A DNA stretch of 64,000 nt. Origin: Magicicada septendecula. Lineage: Eukaryota > Arthropoda > Insecta > Hemiptera > Cicadidae. Of this stretch, positions 1-26,038 are shown piece by piece. The notes under the pieces were generated by a model. It was given only the letters and a program-made list of their open reading frames with translations, did no database searches and had not been told where the DNA came from. The stretch spans positions 88,843,399 through 88,907,398 of the forward strand of contig CM068367.1 of assembly GCA_034769895.1 (NCBI GenBank), written 5' to 3'. Position 1 is the first letter of the stretch. Each line of letters opens with the position of its first letter. A program made the position numbers and the translations under genes.

Positions 1-190
1 CGGCAAATAATTCATGATTTTTTTTTTGGGATTCTGTCCTCCGCTATTCTCTGCACATGTCCAACCCAACGCAATCTGTTAATTTGTATGAATTGCACGA
101 TCGGAAGATCTTTAAACCTTTCGTACAACTCTCGATTATGCAGTCGCCTCCAAATCTCGTTTTCTTTTTATACAAAGTATCTATGACTCA
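1..190 (-). pseudogene. LINE reverse transcriptase C-terminal fragment
   Basis: Read on the minus strand, this stretch encodes a short tail typical of non-LTR retrotransposon polyproteins: WRRLHNRELY, then a short spacer and RLRWVGHVQRI. In intact elements this tail lies just downstream of the reverse transcriptase domain. Only about 60 codons are recognisable; no RT catalytic motif or endonuclease is present, and the copy is cut by the window edge. Upstream on the minus strand (above about 190) the frame degenerates. It is a dead 5'-truncated LINE remnant. The clade is not assignable from so little sequence. Confidence 0.6.
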
Positions 191-240
191 AAAACGGAGC
201 CAAATTTTTCAAATTTTGCTGTATGTCTGCTGTATCAATT

Positions 241-785
241 GACGAACTGTTTGATATACTAGAAACAGTTTGACTTTGTCATGCTTAGTTGTCAAACTGC
301 TTCCTGTCATGCTCTGGACGAGACCTTTCAGTGTCTCCACCATTATCTCCACTTCATGGTCATGGTTTAGGATTTAAGCATTTTCTTTGGGTTCCATAAT
401 TAATTCAAATTGTAAATCCCTTCCATAGCTTTCAAGTGGAAAATGTTTGGAATAGATCCTAACGTTGTTAGGATGAAATGGATCACTCCATCTGCAACAA
501 TTGAACCAAAATTTCTAAGTCATAATTTTTTGGAAATGCATAGAAAGAGAAAATATTTTCTGGTTTTTCACTATAATTATGACAGTTTTGATCCATTTTT
601 TTTAGAATATAAAATGGTACTTATTTGATGTGATAAAATGTCACACTAATCCTACCTTACTTATTCATCCAGTAATTATCATATTATACCCAAAAATTTA
701 TAAATAAACAATAAATGATCAATGTATAACGTACTAAAAATTCTTGGATTTTGTTGTCCATGACATCTCTGTTGATTAACTAATT
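241..785. other. AT-rich spacer without a recognised gene
   Basis: I see no convincing exon here. The 61-codon open frame at 443-628 has no motif and no splice context. The first part may be more of the decayed minus-strand LINE at the window start. The missing 5' exons of the esterase gene were looked for and not found. Confidence 0.4.
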
Positions 786-981
786 ATAAGTATAACACTA
801 GCAACTCGGAACACAAAGTTTTTTATTTGTAAACACATACAATTTTACCTTATATCCTGAACCAGTTTTCGCTTCTGACGAAGCTTATAATAACCAAAAA
901 CTGGTTCAGGCTATAAAGAAAAAATTGTACGTTTTTACCGATAAAAAACTTTGTGTTCCGAGTCACTAGTGTTATACTTAT
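786..981. mobile_element. Foldback (MITE-like) element, about 195 bp
   Basis: The two ends form an imperfect inverted repeat: AAGTATAACACTAG and CTCGGAACACAAAG on the left recur reverse-complemented on the right. Inside it is a second perfect palindromic pair, CCTGAACCAGTTTT at 856 and AAAACTGGTTCAGG at 897. The centre carries CTGACGAAGC followed by a hairpin-like spacer, which resembles the terminal hairpin motif of Penelope-type elements seen elsewhere in this window. No coding capacity is present. It is probably a terminal-repeat remnant that folds back on itself. Confidence 0.55.
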
Positions 982-1539
982 GAATACTAAAAATGAAATT
1001 ATCAAACTGAAAAGATTTAAGAAAAAAATATTCTTTCAAAATTTTACTTCAGTCACTGGATATTTTAGTTTTTAAAATGATATTTCATACAGCAAAAATG
1101 ATCTGACTGTAACAGCAGATACTCAGTTGATTCTACATATCGACTAACCACTGCCACTCACTTAAAACTCCCAATCAACAAGACGTCAGTGAATAAATAC
1201 ACAAACACATGCACATTATATGCTCACATGTTTATTCACACCAATTAAAATATTCTTAAGAATCCGATACCGTATAACTTTTGTGATACAATGTAAGCCA
1301 CACAGTACACAGACAAAAAGTGGAACATCACTGTGGAGTTGTCCTCACTAATTCTCGTATGCTAGTCCTCACAAATCTCATGCTAAGAGTTACAGTACAA
1401 CCTTCCCTATAATAACTTTGGTCCCTTTTCCTATTGATCTGTTCTTTGATTTGCTTCTTGTTTGCAGTCTTTAATTTGTAACACCTTCTTCTCATTTCTT
1501 GTACATGTAATCAGACTACCTTATACTCCGTGCCTAAAG
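982..1539. other. AT-rich spacer
   Basis: No coding potential, RNA gene or repeat structure could be supported in this stretch. Confidence 0.35.
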
Positions 1540-2280
1540 AGATCTAATAAACGGCCGTCAGAGCTGTTGGGTTGTGCGTCGTGAGACGACCCAATGGGTT
1601 CCTAGTACCGAGCGTCCGGTAGGGGCTCCTGCCTAGTGGTCATGTCCAGACGGAATATTATATATTTAATTTATTTAATGGTCGCTACAACGACATGCTT
1701 GTACTAGGTCGACTAGTACAGTATTTGTCGAGGCCGTTTTCAAGAATCACCTGGACGTGTTCGGTACTCGCCAAGGCCAGCTATGAGTGGGTTTGTCTGG
1801 GTCCTCGCAGCTCGGACGTAAAATTTACGTGCAAGTCGCCTTGCGGTGTCTTCCAAGGAGCGGACACCGAGTCCTCTTCTCAAAAGACGAGAAGAAAACC
1901 GATAGGGGACTTTGGCTGCTAGCCGAAGACCTCTATCGAGAACGCTCTGCAACCTTTTTTTATGAACGGTTGCGAGGTAGCCCCAGACGGGAATAGCATA
2001 AGTAATGATCGGCAACAGATACGCGTTGACGATCAGCTTACCCAGCTTGCGGGTCATAGCTTTGTTAACGAGTATCAGAAACAGTTGCGCGAGACGAGTG
2101 GACGCTTTCTTTCTCATCGTCTCAGCGTGGGCACGCCAGGTGAGCGACGATCTAGGTGGACACCGAGGTTCTTAACTTCTCTCGACCTGGGCAAGTACGT
2201 TCTACTGAGTCTCACTCGGCCTCGTGGTTCTTTCCGGCACTTTGTGAATAGCACCGCGGAGCAGAGATCTAATATAATTG
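1540..2280 (-). pseudogene. Jockey-like LINE 3' fragment (RT C-terminus plus 3' UTR)
   Basis: On the minus strand the frame from 2117 to 1740 encodes a hydrophilic segment containing LPIITYAIPVWG, followed by a stretch like the thumb region of Jockey-type reverse transcriptases. Upstream, at about 2150-2220, another frame carries VKNLGVHLDR, also typical of this region, so a small indel near 2146 separates the two parts. Below 1740 the GC-richer tail to about 1540 looks like a LINE 3' UTR. The copy lacks the RT palm and endonuclease, so it is 5'-truncated and inactive. Its GC content is clearly higher than that of its surroundings. Confidence 0.6.
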
Positions 2281-2435
2281 ATTTTTTTTAATTTCAGGGG
2301 ATAAAGGCCCCCCTCTTCACCCCCTAATATACATCCTTAGTTGAACCATTTTTTTTTTAGTTTGAAAGTTGTGATTGAACTTAGTGTTAAAACATGAAAA
2401 AAACTTAATAAGTTTTGAGTGTGTTGTGTGTACAG

Positions 2436-17197
<14,762 letters not shown>

Positions 17198-18685
17198 GTA
17201 AATTAATATTATGTTTTTACAGTTACTATTGTTTACCATAATTGGCACAGCTAAAGAATTAGTTGTTCTTAATTAACTTTTAACTTCAAACAGAGGCAAA
17301 AATTATCTCAAAGTGGACCATTTTTATTTAAATATTTCTGAAATCTTGGGTGAAAAGTTCCCTATTTTTAAAACAGCTGCAAAAATTTCTCAATTATATA
17401 ATTTTTGTATAAGTGGTGACAATTTCATAAAAATCTGCTGATCCGCAGTTACATCTGCAAATGTTCAAATCAAGAAGCAGTAGTCATTGTAATTTCTAGA
17501 AATTGGGTCTGTAATTGGTCTAGTTTTATTTAAATATTGGAGAAATATTGAGGGAAAAAGTTCCCTATCACAGAGTCAGTACACATGTTATGTTTAAAAC
17601 AATTATAAAAGTTTATCAAAATATGTAATTATTATATAAGTGATGGTAATATTATCAAAATCTGTTGGTCCATAGTTAGTTACATTTGTCAAATGTTTAG
17701 ATTAAGAACCAGTAATCATTGTAATCTCTAGAAATCAAGTCTTCTTTCAAGATCCAGGACACCACACCAGATCCATCTGTGTGGTTGAAATGTTTGGTAC
17801 TGTTATTTTGGATTTTGGGTCTACAGTATGGAAGATTTTATATGCGTAACTTGATTTTTTTTGTTTTAGTAGGATGCATTAAATTATGATGACAGTAAAA
17901 AAGAAGGTTGTAATAGAAACACTGTCTTATAGTAAACTCAATAAGGAAAGAACTGAATTCAAACATTAAAAGAAAATCAGAAGGAAATAGACAATGTTTA
18001 ACACTTTCAAGTCTGAGTGTAGGTACAGGTATCTGTACACTCTTTACAGACGGGTCAATTTTGTGTATTTCATTAGTACTGTGTTTCTGGTTAGTGCTCA
18101 TATATATACCCATGTTATTTATGAAATACAAACTCAACATTTTCTTTATTTAATTATATCACTAATATTTACATTAAAAAATTTAGTTTTTTAAATGAGT
18201 TAAAAAATATTGAAACAAAGTTTTGTCTGAAAATTGAGTCTTCCTTGCTAACAAATAATTAAGTTTATGAGATGGCAGGTTTTTGAAAGAATTGCTCAAA
18301 ACTAACATAATCTAAAGAAAGATGAAGCAGTTACCATAGAAAATTAAGTATTTTAAAAGAGAGCTTACCTTTATTTTTAGGTACAAATGTTCAATAAAGT
18401 AGCATTTATGATTGCAGTATAGTTTACCATTTCCTAATCTTGACGGTGCTGAAGTAAGGAAAATTCTTCTTATGACTAGATAAATCTGGTGAAATAGTTG
18501 ACAAAATACAGAGAGCACTATGTCAGCCCTGTGCAAGATGAAAGGATTATCTGGTTGAGTGTTGTGGGACAAGAGTTGTCTAGTAGAGGAATGACTGGAG
18601 AATGACTGAGAAATACATTTGCTCACCATTGGGGAGACAGATGTTATTTGATGATAATGCTGATGACACTGATGATGATAATGAT

Positions 18686-18721
<36 letters not shown>

Positions 18722-18775
18722 TCTTGATGTCATATGTGATATTTATTTATCAAATATTTGATATTTTATTATAAA

Positions 18776-18825
<50 letters not shown>

Positions 18826-18830
18826 CTCTT
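17198..18830. other. Intron or downstream spacer with old duplication
   Basis: Two diverged copies of a segment of about 205 bp follow each other (about 17310-17515 and 17520-17745); both carry AAAAGTTCCCTAT and a later CATTGTAAT..CTAGAAAT stretch. A (GT)n microsatellite lies at 18687-18719 and a (TA)n run at 18784-18822. The rest shows no supported gene, and the final esterase exon is not here. Confidence 0.55.
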
Positions 18831-18862
18831 TTTGCTACAGTCCGTTTCTTGATTTATATAAT

Positions 18863-20418
18863 ATATTTATTATTTATACTGAAATTACCTCAAGATATTT
18901 TATTTTCCTTACTAGGAACATGTTTCGAGAGCTATTGTGCTCTCATCCTCATTGCTATTAAAATGTACATGTTACACCAACATCCCAGTAGATGAAACAA
19001 TAGACATAATAATAAACAAACTTAAAGAACAAAATAAAGACATAAATTATATAACTGAAATAAAAAACAGCCTCCAACTAATATTAAAACAAAATTACTT
19101 TGAATTTAATAGCAAAATTTATCAACAGCAAGAAGGTTTAGCATTGGGATCTCCATTATCCAGCATAATAGCAGAAATATTCCTACAACACATAGACACA
19201 AAAATACAAAATATTATAATATCATTTGATCCAAATGGCATATGCATAAGATATGTAGATGATGGGCTATATGTATCAAATAACAAAAACACAAATGCAG
19301 AGAACATACTAAAACAAATCAGTAACATACATCCAAAAATACAATTCACAGAAGAAAAAGAAAAACATAACAAAATCAACTATTTAGACATAAGCATCAC
19401 AAGAAACAACAACCACATACAATATGCAATATACAGAAAACCAACTTCTACCAACATCATCATACCTAACCATTCTGACCACCCACCACAACATAAAATG
19501 GCAGCATTCTATTCGCTATTTAACAAAATATACAAAATTCCCCTAAACAAACAAGAAACAGACAAAGAAAGAAATATAATATACCAAATTGCTCATGAAA
19601 ATGGATACAGTAAAAACTGTAAACAAAATAGAAAATAAAATTAAATATAAAATAAAAACTGAACATTTAAGAATTAATCAAAATGAACAACACATAAATA
19701 ATAACAACAACAAAAAATGGGCCACATTCACATACATAAATAATAAAATGACAAAGCTAACAAAATTATTTAAAAACACGGACATCAAAATAGCATACAA
19801 AACTAATAAAAATAATTTACAAAACTAAATAACCCACACAACAGAGATAATACAACTACTAACGGTATATACAAAATTGAATGCCAAGATTGCAATAAAT
19901 GTTACATAGGACAAATAAAAAAACAGCTGAAAAAACTTTATTTTGAACATCTAAATGCATACAAAAAAACAGAAATATATAAATCCAATTTAACCACACA
20001 TGCAATAAACACGGGACATGAATTCCCAGACATAACCAATATGACACTAATAAAACACATACCACACAAAGGGACCATAATGAACATTTGGGAAAATTTA
20101 CAAATATACAAAATAAAACACAAAACAAACTAATACCTGAACAAATACAAATCAGTACAAAACATGACACAATATTCAAAGCACTCACTATCGAAAATAC
20201 ACAAAATACTAATACGTACACCACAATCACACACAAAAATACCACTTTGAGATACCAGAAATCAACAGGAGACCACAATGGCGACAGACCAACACATAGG
20301 TACTTCACTAGACGCAGAATCGCGAAGGCTGAGGATGAGAGCACAATAGCTCTCGAAACATGTTCCTAGTAAGGAAAATAAAATATCTTGAGGTAATTTC
20401 AGTATAAATAATAAATAT
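18863..20418 (+). mobile_element. Penelope-like element with 88-bp inverted flanks
   Basis: Near-perfect inverted repeats at 18863-18950 and 20331-20418 bracket an internal Penelope coding region. Each flank carries TACCTCAAGATATTTT and a hairpin motif ending in CGAAACATGTTCC. Penelope-like elements often carry terminal repeats (pLTRs) in direct or inverted order, and such an arrangement fits. The 5' half of the coding region is missing, so the element is truncated. (TA)n runs border both sides. Confidence 0.75.
18955..20133 (+). pseudogene. Penelope reverse transcriptase and GIY-YIG endonuclease, truncated
   Basis: The first frame begins directly after the left flank with YTNIPVDETIDIII, followed by QQEGLALGSPLSSIIAEIF, the catalytic RYVDDGLYV, NYLDISITRN and IYRKPTSTN. 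These are the palm and thumb motifs of Penelope RT. Frame breaks follow near 19617 and 19828. The stretch from 19861 restores the GIY-YIG endonuclease start, NGIYKIECQDCNKCYIGQ, ending at a TAA at 20131. The N-terminal RT fingers are absent. The protein would copy its RNA from a nick made by GIY-YIG, but this copy is broken by at least two frameshifts. Confidence 0.8.
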
Positions 20419-20439
20419 TATATATATATATATATATAT

Positions 20440-22424
20440 TACAACATAACAAATTTGTTGTAATTTATTTAAATTTGTGGAGCCCCAAGATTTTGGAGCG
20501 CCAATTACAACAATACAAAACGTCGATTCAATTTAATTTAACTTGTGTAGCCTCATGCTTTTGTGTGACAATTATTTATACAACACAAGTTAACCAATTT
20601 AAGTGCATTTATATATTGTGTATTGAATTCATGGGTGTAATCGTAATAAGAAGATGATACGTTATTTAAGTTTAAAATCGTTCCATTATATATTTATTTA
20701 AACAACATCTCTCATATCGGATATTAAACAATAACTCATTATTAAATCATTTGTATGAAGTTTTCGTACATAACGTATTGCTAACAAATTACATACATAA
20801 GTTATATACAACTCTTATTATCTAATTGTAATTACTTTAAAATGTTTATTTTGCTCTCGGCTTACTCATGGTGTGTTCATATTTTTGCAATTGCTGATTC
20901 ATTAGCTTCAAAAATGAATTTACTTCTATTCAAACTTCTTTTATATTACTTTGTTTTTCTTTCTACTGCATATGCATTTTTTTCTTTATCATCAAAGATT
21001 TTACTAATTACGTTAATTCAAAAATTACTTATTTCTCTTATCATTTATGTTACTACTTTCTAAATTTGATACAAGAAATATTATTCTAATTTTTACTGTT
21101 TTTACATTTATGTATCATTTATTTATTTTAATATTGGTTGAATGTCTTCCATTCAAACTTTAATTAGTGTCTATCAACTGTCTGTAATTAAATGTTTTTT
21201 TATCACCTCGTTTGACGTGGTTATTCATCTGTACATCCTCCGTGTCCTTCTGGTCATGTCCTCTGGTCGTGTCCTCTGCATGTGCTTCTGGTTAACAGTC
21301 GTCTCGTCTCACGTCATATGCTGCCGGTGTGTCCATAGACCTCATCGTATGTATTTTGCAACTCTGGCTGTATAGCTAGTTGATCCTGTGACTCTTACGA
21401 TAATTGTGAATTTGTGTCGTTGACTGACATAGCCTCCTGCGGCAATGGTTGAATCGAGAAGAAGAAACTTTATTAGCGCGACCTGGTATTTATAGTCAGG
21501 TCATGCAAAAATTCCTGTCTGAACACTTTTCAACTTGTCAGATTCTGTTGAGGCGTTACTACCCCCACTCTGGTTCAATTCACTATTTTCGCCTATTTTT
21601 GCGAATTACGAAGTTTGTTTCACCTCACTCGATGTTCAATTGATCACTAATTTTTATGTGATTACTATACGTAAATTGCACTTCTTTATGGTATTCACAA
21701 AAAGAGTTATACATTTTTTATGTATAGTAATTGCACTTTTCATCACATCTGTACAGTTTTTTAACATTTTATTTATCTATAATTTCTACACACTTTGGTG
21801 TCTTTTGTTTTATCCTATCGTACATAGTTTTCTTATAATTAACAATAAACATATAACAATTCTACTTGAAAAGGGTTGGTTACATTTCAGGAACGGACAG
21901 GTTTCACACACACTAACAACATACGCGCGTACACAACACTAGCGACAGGTGTGTCGAAACTGCATGTCCATGCATGAATTCTGTACTCCCTATTTTTACT
22001 ACGATTCAGCTTATGCAATCTGAATCATGTTTATTAATTCATATTTATTTATTTTTATTATTTATTTGGGCAATGCACAGTATCATTACTGTTTGTACTG
22101 TTGCATTATTTCCCAGCTTGGTGAAAAAAATTGTTTAATACGGTATAAAATAAAATTTTTTTTCTCTGCCTTTTTATTAGACAAATAATATGTATTTTTT
22201 TTTATTTATCGACATATTTATTTTATGTGCGACTAATAATGAGTATTTGATTTTTCAATTGTACCTTTTTTTTTTTTTTACAAATATTCCCCCCCTCTAT
22301 GCGAGTAGAGTTGATGCATTTATTGTAGGTACAGTCGCCGTGTTGTTTCATTACATCCGCTTTAGTCATTGTGGGTCGCATAATTGGGTACAGTCGATAC
22401 CTTGGAAAACATCGATACATACCA
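20440..22424. other. AT-rich spacer, possible decayed LTR
   Basis: No supported gene is present. On the minus strand at 20478-20510, AATTGGCGCTCC is followed by a GGGGC block, resembling a retroviral-type primer-binding site next to an LTR end. A TATTTATAG box near 21488 could be a promoter. These may be pieces of an old LTR element interrupted by TE-A, but the case is weak. Confidence 0.35.
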
Positions 22425-22428
22425 ATAT

Positions 22429-25400
22429 TGTAGCGTGACAGATATAAGCATAATATTGAATGGCAATTGATCATTAGAATAATAAAGTTATAATATTTAA
22501 ATTTGGAAGAAAGCATTAAGTTTAATATAAAAAGATTAATTCATAGCAACTGTGGAAAGAAATCATTATTATAAAGAAAATACAAGTTCAAATAGAAGGA
22601 GTTACTAGCGATGAGTCATCCAAAACCAGTCTCATAACCAAAGGTTTCCAAGGTATAACCCAGGAAGGTAAGAAAGTAAATAACCAAGCAGTACACAATA
22701 TGACCAAACCCACAACGAGGGAGAATAAATAGAATAGAAACCCTAAAATAAGCCAAGATCAACCAATACAGGTTGTGTATTTCTGAAATAAAGAAGAAGA
22801 TGGAGAAGATCCCAAGAAACCTGATGGCATCAAGAAGAAGATGGAGAAGATACCAGTCCCAGAAGGCAGGAGAAAAGAAGACTGATGAAAGAAGAAGAAG
22901 GCAGCATCCTGAAGAAGATGTCATGCTCTTATAAAAGACACCCAAATCCCTATATCCCCAAAATAAATATTTAAAAATAAAAGTATAACGAAATAAAAAC
23001 CACATGTATACAAATTTAAGAGAGAGAAGTGTATAAAGTAAAAGTTGCCTGTGAACTAAGATGAAACAATAATATAGTACCCATGGAACAAATCTCCATT
23101 GAAAAAACGCTAACCAATTTATTATGTTGATAAGACTATACGACCATTTAGCATTAACATAATATATAAGTGCAAAGTGAACCAGTGATAGTTTTGGGTA
23201 TTATAAAAAATGAACCTTGTGTTTCATTCTTGGCAATTACAAACATTGAATGCAATGAAATATGCAATTGTCAATGACTTGAAATGTGTACTGTGACAAT
23301 ATGTTGTTCATGAGACATGAATCTGTTTAAAATAACATTTTTGTTTTACATGAAAAAAGAAAAAACAGATTTCTTAATACTTTTTGAACAATTCATACTA
23401 TTTATTTATTAATGACAGGGTACAATTCCCCAAAGACAATGTATAAAAGACAGTATAAAAACTGTAGAATCCTACTTATAATAATAATTAGAAATAAGAA
23501 TATAAATATAAGGTTTTTATGTATATAATATAAGAATGTTTAAAAATGTTTTAGATATAAGGCCATTTGTTTGGGTCTGATACAACTAACATCAGAACTA
23601 TAAAAATAGTTACTACTTGTAAATAGTAGAGAGTAATTAAGATGTTAGTTAGTAAAAAACCTTTTTTGTAAACCATATTTCCATGTTAGAAATAAGGTTT
23701 TTGTTGCAAAATGTCTGACTTGAAGACAACCATTTATTTAAAAAATATTCTTTATGTTGTTTAACTATTATTTGTATTGTAACCAATACTAATTGTCTTT
23801 GTGTAATTTGAAAACATGTTTAATTTATAATACTATATGTAAAAGTCAGAGAGGGTATCACACATCATATATTGTTTGTAAAGTTTTTGTAAGAAAAATT
23901 GTTAAAAAATCATAGGCCAAAAGAATGGAAACCAAACTTCATCAAAACAGAGAAATTAATCATTTAAATGCGAATAAACAAAAGGGGTTTAGACAAAATA
24001 AACTTGAGATCATGCCATTTAATTGCACATACCATTTAGAGAGATTTTAATAAATATATTCAGAATTATAAATAAAAATGAAAATGACTAAACTCAGAAA
24101 TTTAGACATGGGAGTCATATATTCCAGAATAATGTTTCAGAATACAACTAATTCAATTAATTACCAGAAAATCAGGGAATATAAGCCTTTTAATACAATA
24201 TAGGATTATTAATATTAAATATAACTGATAAAATGGCTGAATTTATATAATGACAGGAAGTAAATTTTGATGTTTTGACTTTTCAGAGTATACCAAACTG
24301 AAAGTAAAATTACTATTTTTTGGACAGAAAACACTATAAAACGGCATTATTTAATCTGAAAATAAGCTGAATGAACTGAAAGATTAATTTAAATAACATC
24401 TAGTGAATAAAATTGATAAATAACCCAAGTTTAGGTATTTATATAGTGAAATATTAAAGTGTGCACAGGATATGAAAATATATTTGAACAATGTTAAGAA
24501 TAATATTATATTGGCTAAGAGTTTAATTGAAACTGGAGGAAACAGTTAGTTAATTATTGGTATTTGAACGGTTAACATGACATACGTTTGGTAACGTGCC
24601 TAACCTAACTTATAATAGTCATATAAAGCGAGTGTATAGTACGTTATTGTGAAATCGCGAGTGACTTGTAAAATACTTCTGGAACTCTCATATTATAACA
24701 GAAACAATCAAGAAACACTCCATAACACAGAACAATACATATCTACTCCGAAAAACACCACAAAACACTAGAAAACTGTATAATACATTAACCCAAATTA
24801 GTGACGGAATCGGGGAAAGTGTTTGAACTAATAATTACACGGATACACTAAATACAACTCAGAAACAGTACACCAGTCACTACACAACATTTAACAAGAG
24901 ATTTGCAGACACAAGAACAGGAATACTGCCAGAAAATACATTATTTGGAACGCAGCAGGAACGAGCAACATTTTGATCAACTTGATGGCCGCCATTTGCT
25001 TTTGACGATCCCAGTGCCTTCTCCTAGTTCAACCCAGCTGTTTGGTGAAAACAATTATTTTAATTTTCAAATTATTATTCAATGTTTGTGTTTAGTAATA
25101 ATTATTCATTTGATGTAACGTTATACTTTTTAAATATTGGCCCGATTTCTCTGACTTTGATAATAATTGGCTGTTTAAAGAACCCTGTATAATTTTTATA
25201 TAATATACTTTGTAACTTTTTCGATATCCTGAGAGTCGATAATAATCGATAAGAGTCAAATTGCTATTAATTAATAAAACATTAATATTCTTCAACACTA
25301 AATAGTTCTTCATTTCATAAATATTACTAGTTATCACTAATATAATTATAATTAATAATCTATCAGGACTTTACCACCTATAAGTGAAGATAACCTAAAA

Positions 25401-25925
25401 AATAAAAAGGTAAAGAAGTATCGATTGGTTTGAAGACAGTCTTATGAGTGGTGATAGTTTATTTAAAATATACCAAAACTTTAATAAAAATTTTCAGAAG
25501 AGCATTACACTTTTTAAAACTTCACAGCCCTATATTAATTAATTGATTATTAATTAATTAATTAATAAAATTAAAATTTTTTTTAAATTATTTTTTTTAT
25601 AAACAATTTTTTTTTTAAATTTCCTTCAAAACAATAATTTTTGTTTTGAAACTTTCGGTGAAGCTGAACATATATATTTCTTCATCAACTTTACGCTACT
25701 CGACCGGTCTTGCTACCATTGGGACTCGACCAGCTGGGAAACTTAAGGAAGTGTTTCAGGCCAGTAAGACGTCGAGAGCCACACCAATTAAACATATTAC
25801 ATTACAATTTATTTATTTTATTACAAATTGGCTAGCCCAAACAGTGGGGCTTGTTTACATCAGAGTCTCATACTTCACAATCTTTTATCATCAATAACAA
25901 ACAACATTTTATTTAATATATTACA
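22429..25925 (+). repeat. TE-A 5' LTR
   Basis: This LTR is 3497 bp, starts TGTAGCG, ends ATTACA, and matches the split 3' LTR nearly base for base. A TATAAAG box at 24622 is a candidate promoter TATA. Open frames on either strand in the LTR have no motif and repeat only because the LTR is repeated. Confidence 0.9.
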
Positions 25926-26038
25926 AATTGGCGCACAACTTTAGGGGCTTTAATTAGCGATTGGAAGGCCAATACATTCTGCCCAATCACTAGTTGGAGC
26001 TAGGCAACAGCTACAAAGCCAGAGAATTTCAAGGGAAA

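Noticed and set aside
443..628. Possible 5' esterase exon
   Set aside because: It has no similarity to the esterase N-terminal region and no matching splice donor.
19859..20344. 161-codon antisense ORF across the Penelope region
   Set aside because: It is the shadow of the GIY-YIG coding strand. Its Cys/Phe/Leu-rich composition comes from antisense AT-rich codons.
20842..21063. 73-codon hydrophobic frame
   Set aside because: It has no homology, no splice or promoter context, and AT-driven composition.
22616..23005. 129-codon antisense frame, repeated identically at 30289-30678
   Set aside because: It lies in the two TE-A LTRs and is repeated only because the LTR is. It is low-complexity, hydrophobic and read against the purine-rich strand, with no motif or start context.
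24903..25118. 71-codon frame in the TE-A LTR, also at 40941-41156
   Set aside because: The duplication is explained by the LTRs. There is no domain, and the third LTR (LTR-F) does not conserve it.
25994..26038. Upstream extension of TE-A Gag from a TTG
   Set aside because: The first ATG at 26039 is the more likely start, and the extension adds only 15 residues without support.
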